From the NCBI GenBank assembly GCA_005281725.1, contig SSBO01000012.1, positions 15,453,075 through 15,517,074 on the forward strand: a stretch of 64,000 nucleotides of DNA. Reading direction: 5' to 3'. Positions 62,878 to 64,000 of the stretch are shown here, in pieces (the stretch's first letter is position 1; every line of letters starts with the position of its first letter). The stretch comes from Wuchereria bancrofti. Taxonomy: Eukaryota; Nematoda; Chromadorea; Rhabditida; Onchocercidae. The notes beneath the pieces were generated by a model. The model was not told where the DNA came from, ran no database searches, and was given only the letters and a program-made list of their open reading frames with translations. The position numbers were made by a program, and so were the translations under genes.

Positions 62878-64000
62878 TCAGATTTTATCAGTGCTTTTAC
62901 GGAATCGTGATTTCAGTAGCAAATAATTATCGTCACCGATAGGAAGTTCCCGTGTCCCTTTACCGTAACGAATCTAAAGGTGTATAAGTTTCACGTAATC
63001 TTAGAATACGTCAATCTTATTCAATTTATGTTGAACTTCTAAGTTCATCCATAAATAATTTTTATCATTTTTTAGTAGTATGAATAAACTTTTGGTTGTT
63101 ATTTTAATAGGTTGTTATTTTTCCTAACGGAGAAAATTAACATAAAAAAAAATGCAATTATATAGAAAGTATACTTGTTTGATGAAACGATTAACAATTT
63201 CATCATGTGACTTTTCGATTAGTAAAGTACTATGCAAAATTTCTTGAAGAGTACTGTAAAACAGCTGCTTCGCTTGTTCTGGATTTTCACTATTTTTCAG
63301 CTGAAAATAATGGATGATAAGCAAAATAAAACCGTCTCAATGATGAGAAATCTCCATTACTTTAAAAATGAACCTGATCCTGTAATGCACTCGGTATGCA
63401 TGGATGTCCAACCGGAATCTCCGTTCCTTCCAGTGTATTCTTCCACTGCTTTAGTGTTTCCGCATTTTCATAAAGTATCGCATGAATTGCCTCAAGCTCT
63501 CGTTCAGTATCTATTTCAAATGCATCGTTTGATTCGCTCGTACGCAAAGCAATCATAAGTTGCCGCTTCCGTTGTTTCTGAATTTGCACTATCCTAAAAT
63601 TTCAAATCCTTAAAATTCTATACAATTTAAATTTCGTTCTATTGAAGGTAAATTCATTCATCCAATTTAAGAAAAACAAAATACCTAACCATTCATTCAT
63701 TTCAACGGTGCTCGGTGCCTGAAATTGAATTTCACAGTCCGGTGATGCTATCCTGAAAACATTTTTCGCATCTACCACTGGTTCTATCTGGTTCACTTCT
63801 TGGAGCCTCATTCGTCCTTTCGGTTCCGCATCTGCTGAAATAATTAACTTAATGTGTGAGGAAAAGAAAATGTAGTTTTTCTGATAAATAATGGGTCTGA
63901 GTGGAGTTAGGAATATCTTAAAAAATGATTCAAAAGGCAAAAAAAGATGTGAAATATTTAAAAGTGGCTGATTTTTCATTTATAAAAATATTTCCAGCAA
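62878..64000 (-). CDS. PH-domain protein, 3' part (runs off right edge)
   Basis: Minus-strand exons 63834-63685, 63588-63374, 63300-63175 and 62973-62878 join in frame and end in a TGA at 62880-62878. The first visible exon is the C-terminal half of a pleckstrin homology domain: NVFRIASPDCEIQFQAPS, then TVEMNEWL with the invariant Trp of the last PH helix. It is followed by a long helical region (ELEAIHAILYENAETLKQW, EQAKQLFYSTLQEIL) and a basic C-terminal tail (RYGKGTRELPIGDDNYLLL, KSRFRKSTDKI). PH domains usually bind phosphoinositides or protein partners at membranes; the partner here is unknown. The 5' part lies outside the window. I could not place it in a specific subfamily. Confidence 0.7.

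Overview
The window reads as nuclear DNA of a nematode, most probably a filarial or related clade III worm. It is very AT-rich. Genes are split into short exons with GT..AG splice sites, often with the nematode TTTCAG-type acceptor. Coding blocks are sparse, are more GC-rich than their surroundings, and lie in long AT-rich introns and spacers. No bacterial-type operons, CRISPR arrays, tRNA or rRNA genes were seen. The gene set (a nematode-type tyrosine phosphatase, a multi-repeat beta-thymosin and a TSC22 leucine-zipper protein) fits a worm; the species assignment is inference.

Layout, left to right. 1-6.1 kb: no gene recognised. 6.1-12.1 kb, minus strand: a protein tyrosine phosphatase gene of at least 14 exons whose C-terminal exons join in perfect phase (active-site loop HCHLGISRS). 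12.2-12.75 kb, minus: unresolved small exons. 12.86-12.98 kb, plus: one orphan exon resembling part of a TGF-beta propeptide. 16.9-34.8 kb, plus: a long TSC22-domain gene whose last two exons encode the TSC box/leucine zipper and whose early exons carry the RGRWxCxDF box of long TSC22 isoforms. 38.6-40.5 kb, minus: a three-exon gene related to immediate-early response proteins (IER2/IER5), followed upstream by a GC-richer, pyrimidine-repeat region at 40.5-42.7 kb that is probably its promoter region. 46.1-47.9 kb: a large, nearly perfect inverted repeat with about 510-bp arms. 49.3-51.3 kb, plus: a clean six-exon gene for an unrecognised protein of 309 residues. 52.5-56.2 kb: a repeat-rich zone with a decayed BEL/Pao-type gag (minus), hairpins and a possible LINE reverse-transcriptase remnant. 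57.4-57.7 kb, minus: a fragment with a matrix-metalloproteinase cysteine switch. 59.3-61.0 kb, plus: a four-exon multi-repeat beta-thymosin gene. 62.9 kb to the right edge, minus: the 3' part of a PH-domain gene.

There is no operon-like co-ordination between neighbours; each gene has its own large flanks. Functionally the recognised genes are regulatory or cytoskeletal: a phosphatase, two putative transcriptional regulators (TSC22, IER-like), an actin-monomer-binding protein (thymosin) and a membrane-phosphoinositide-type PH protein. All exon calls were made by eye from splice sites, reading-frame phase and protein motifs; no alignment, RNA data or database search was available.
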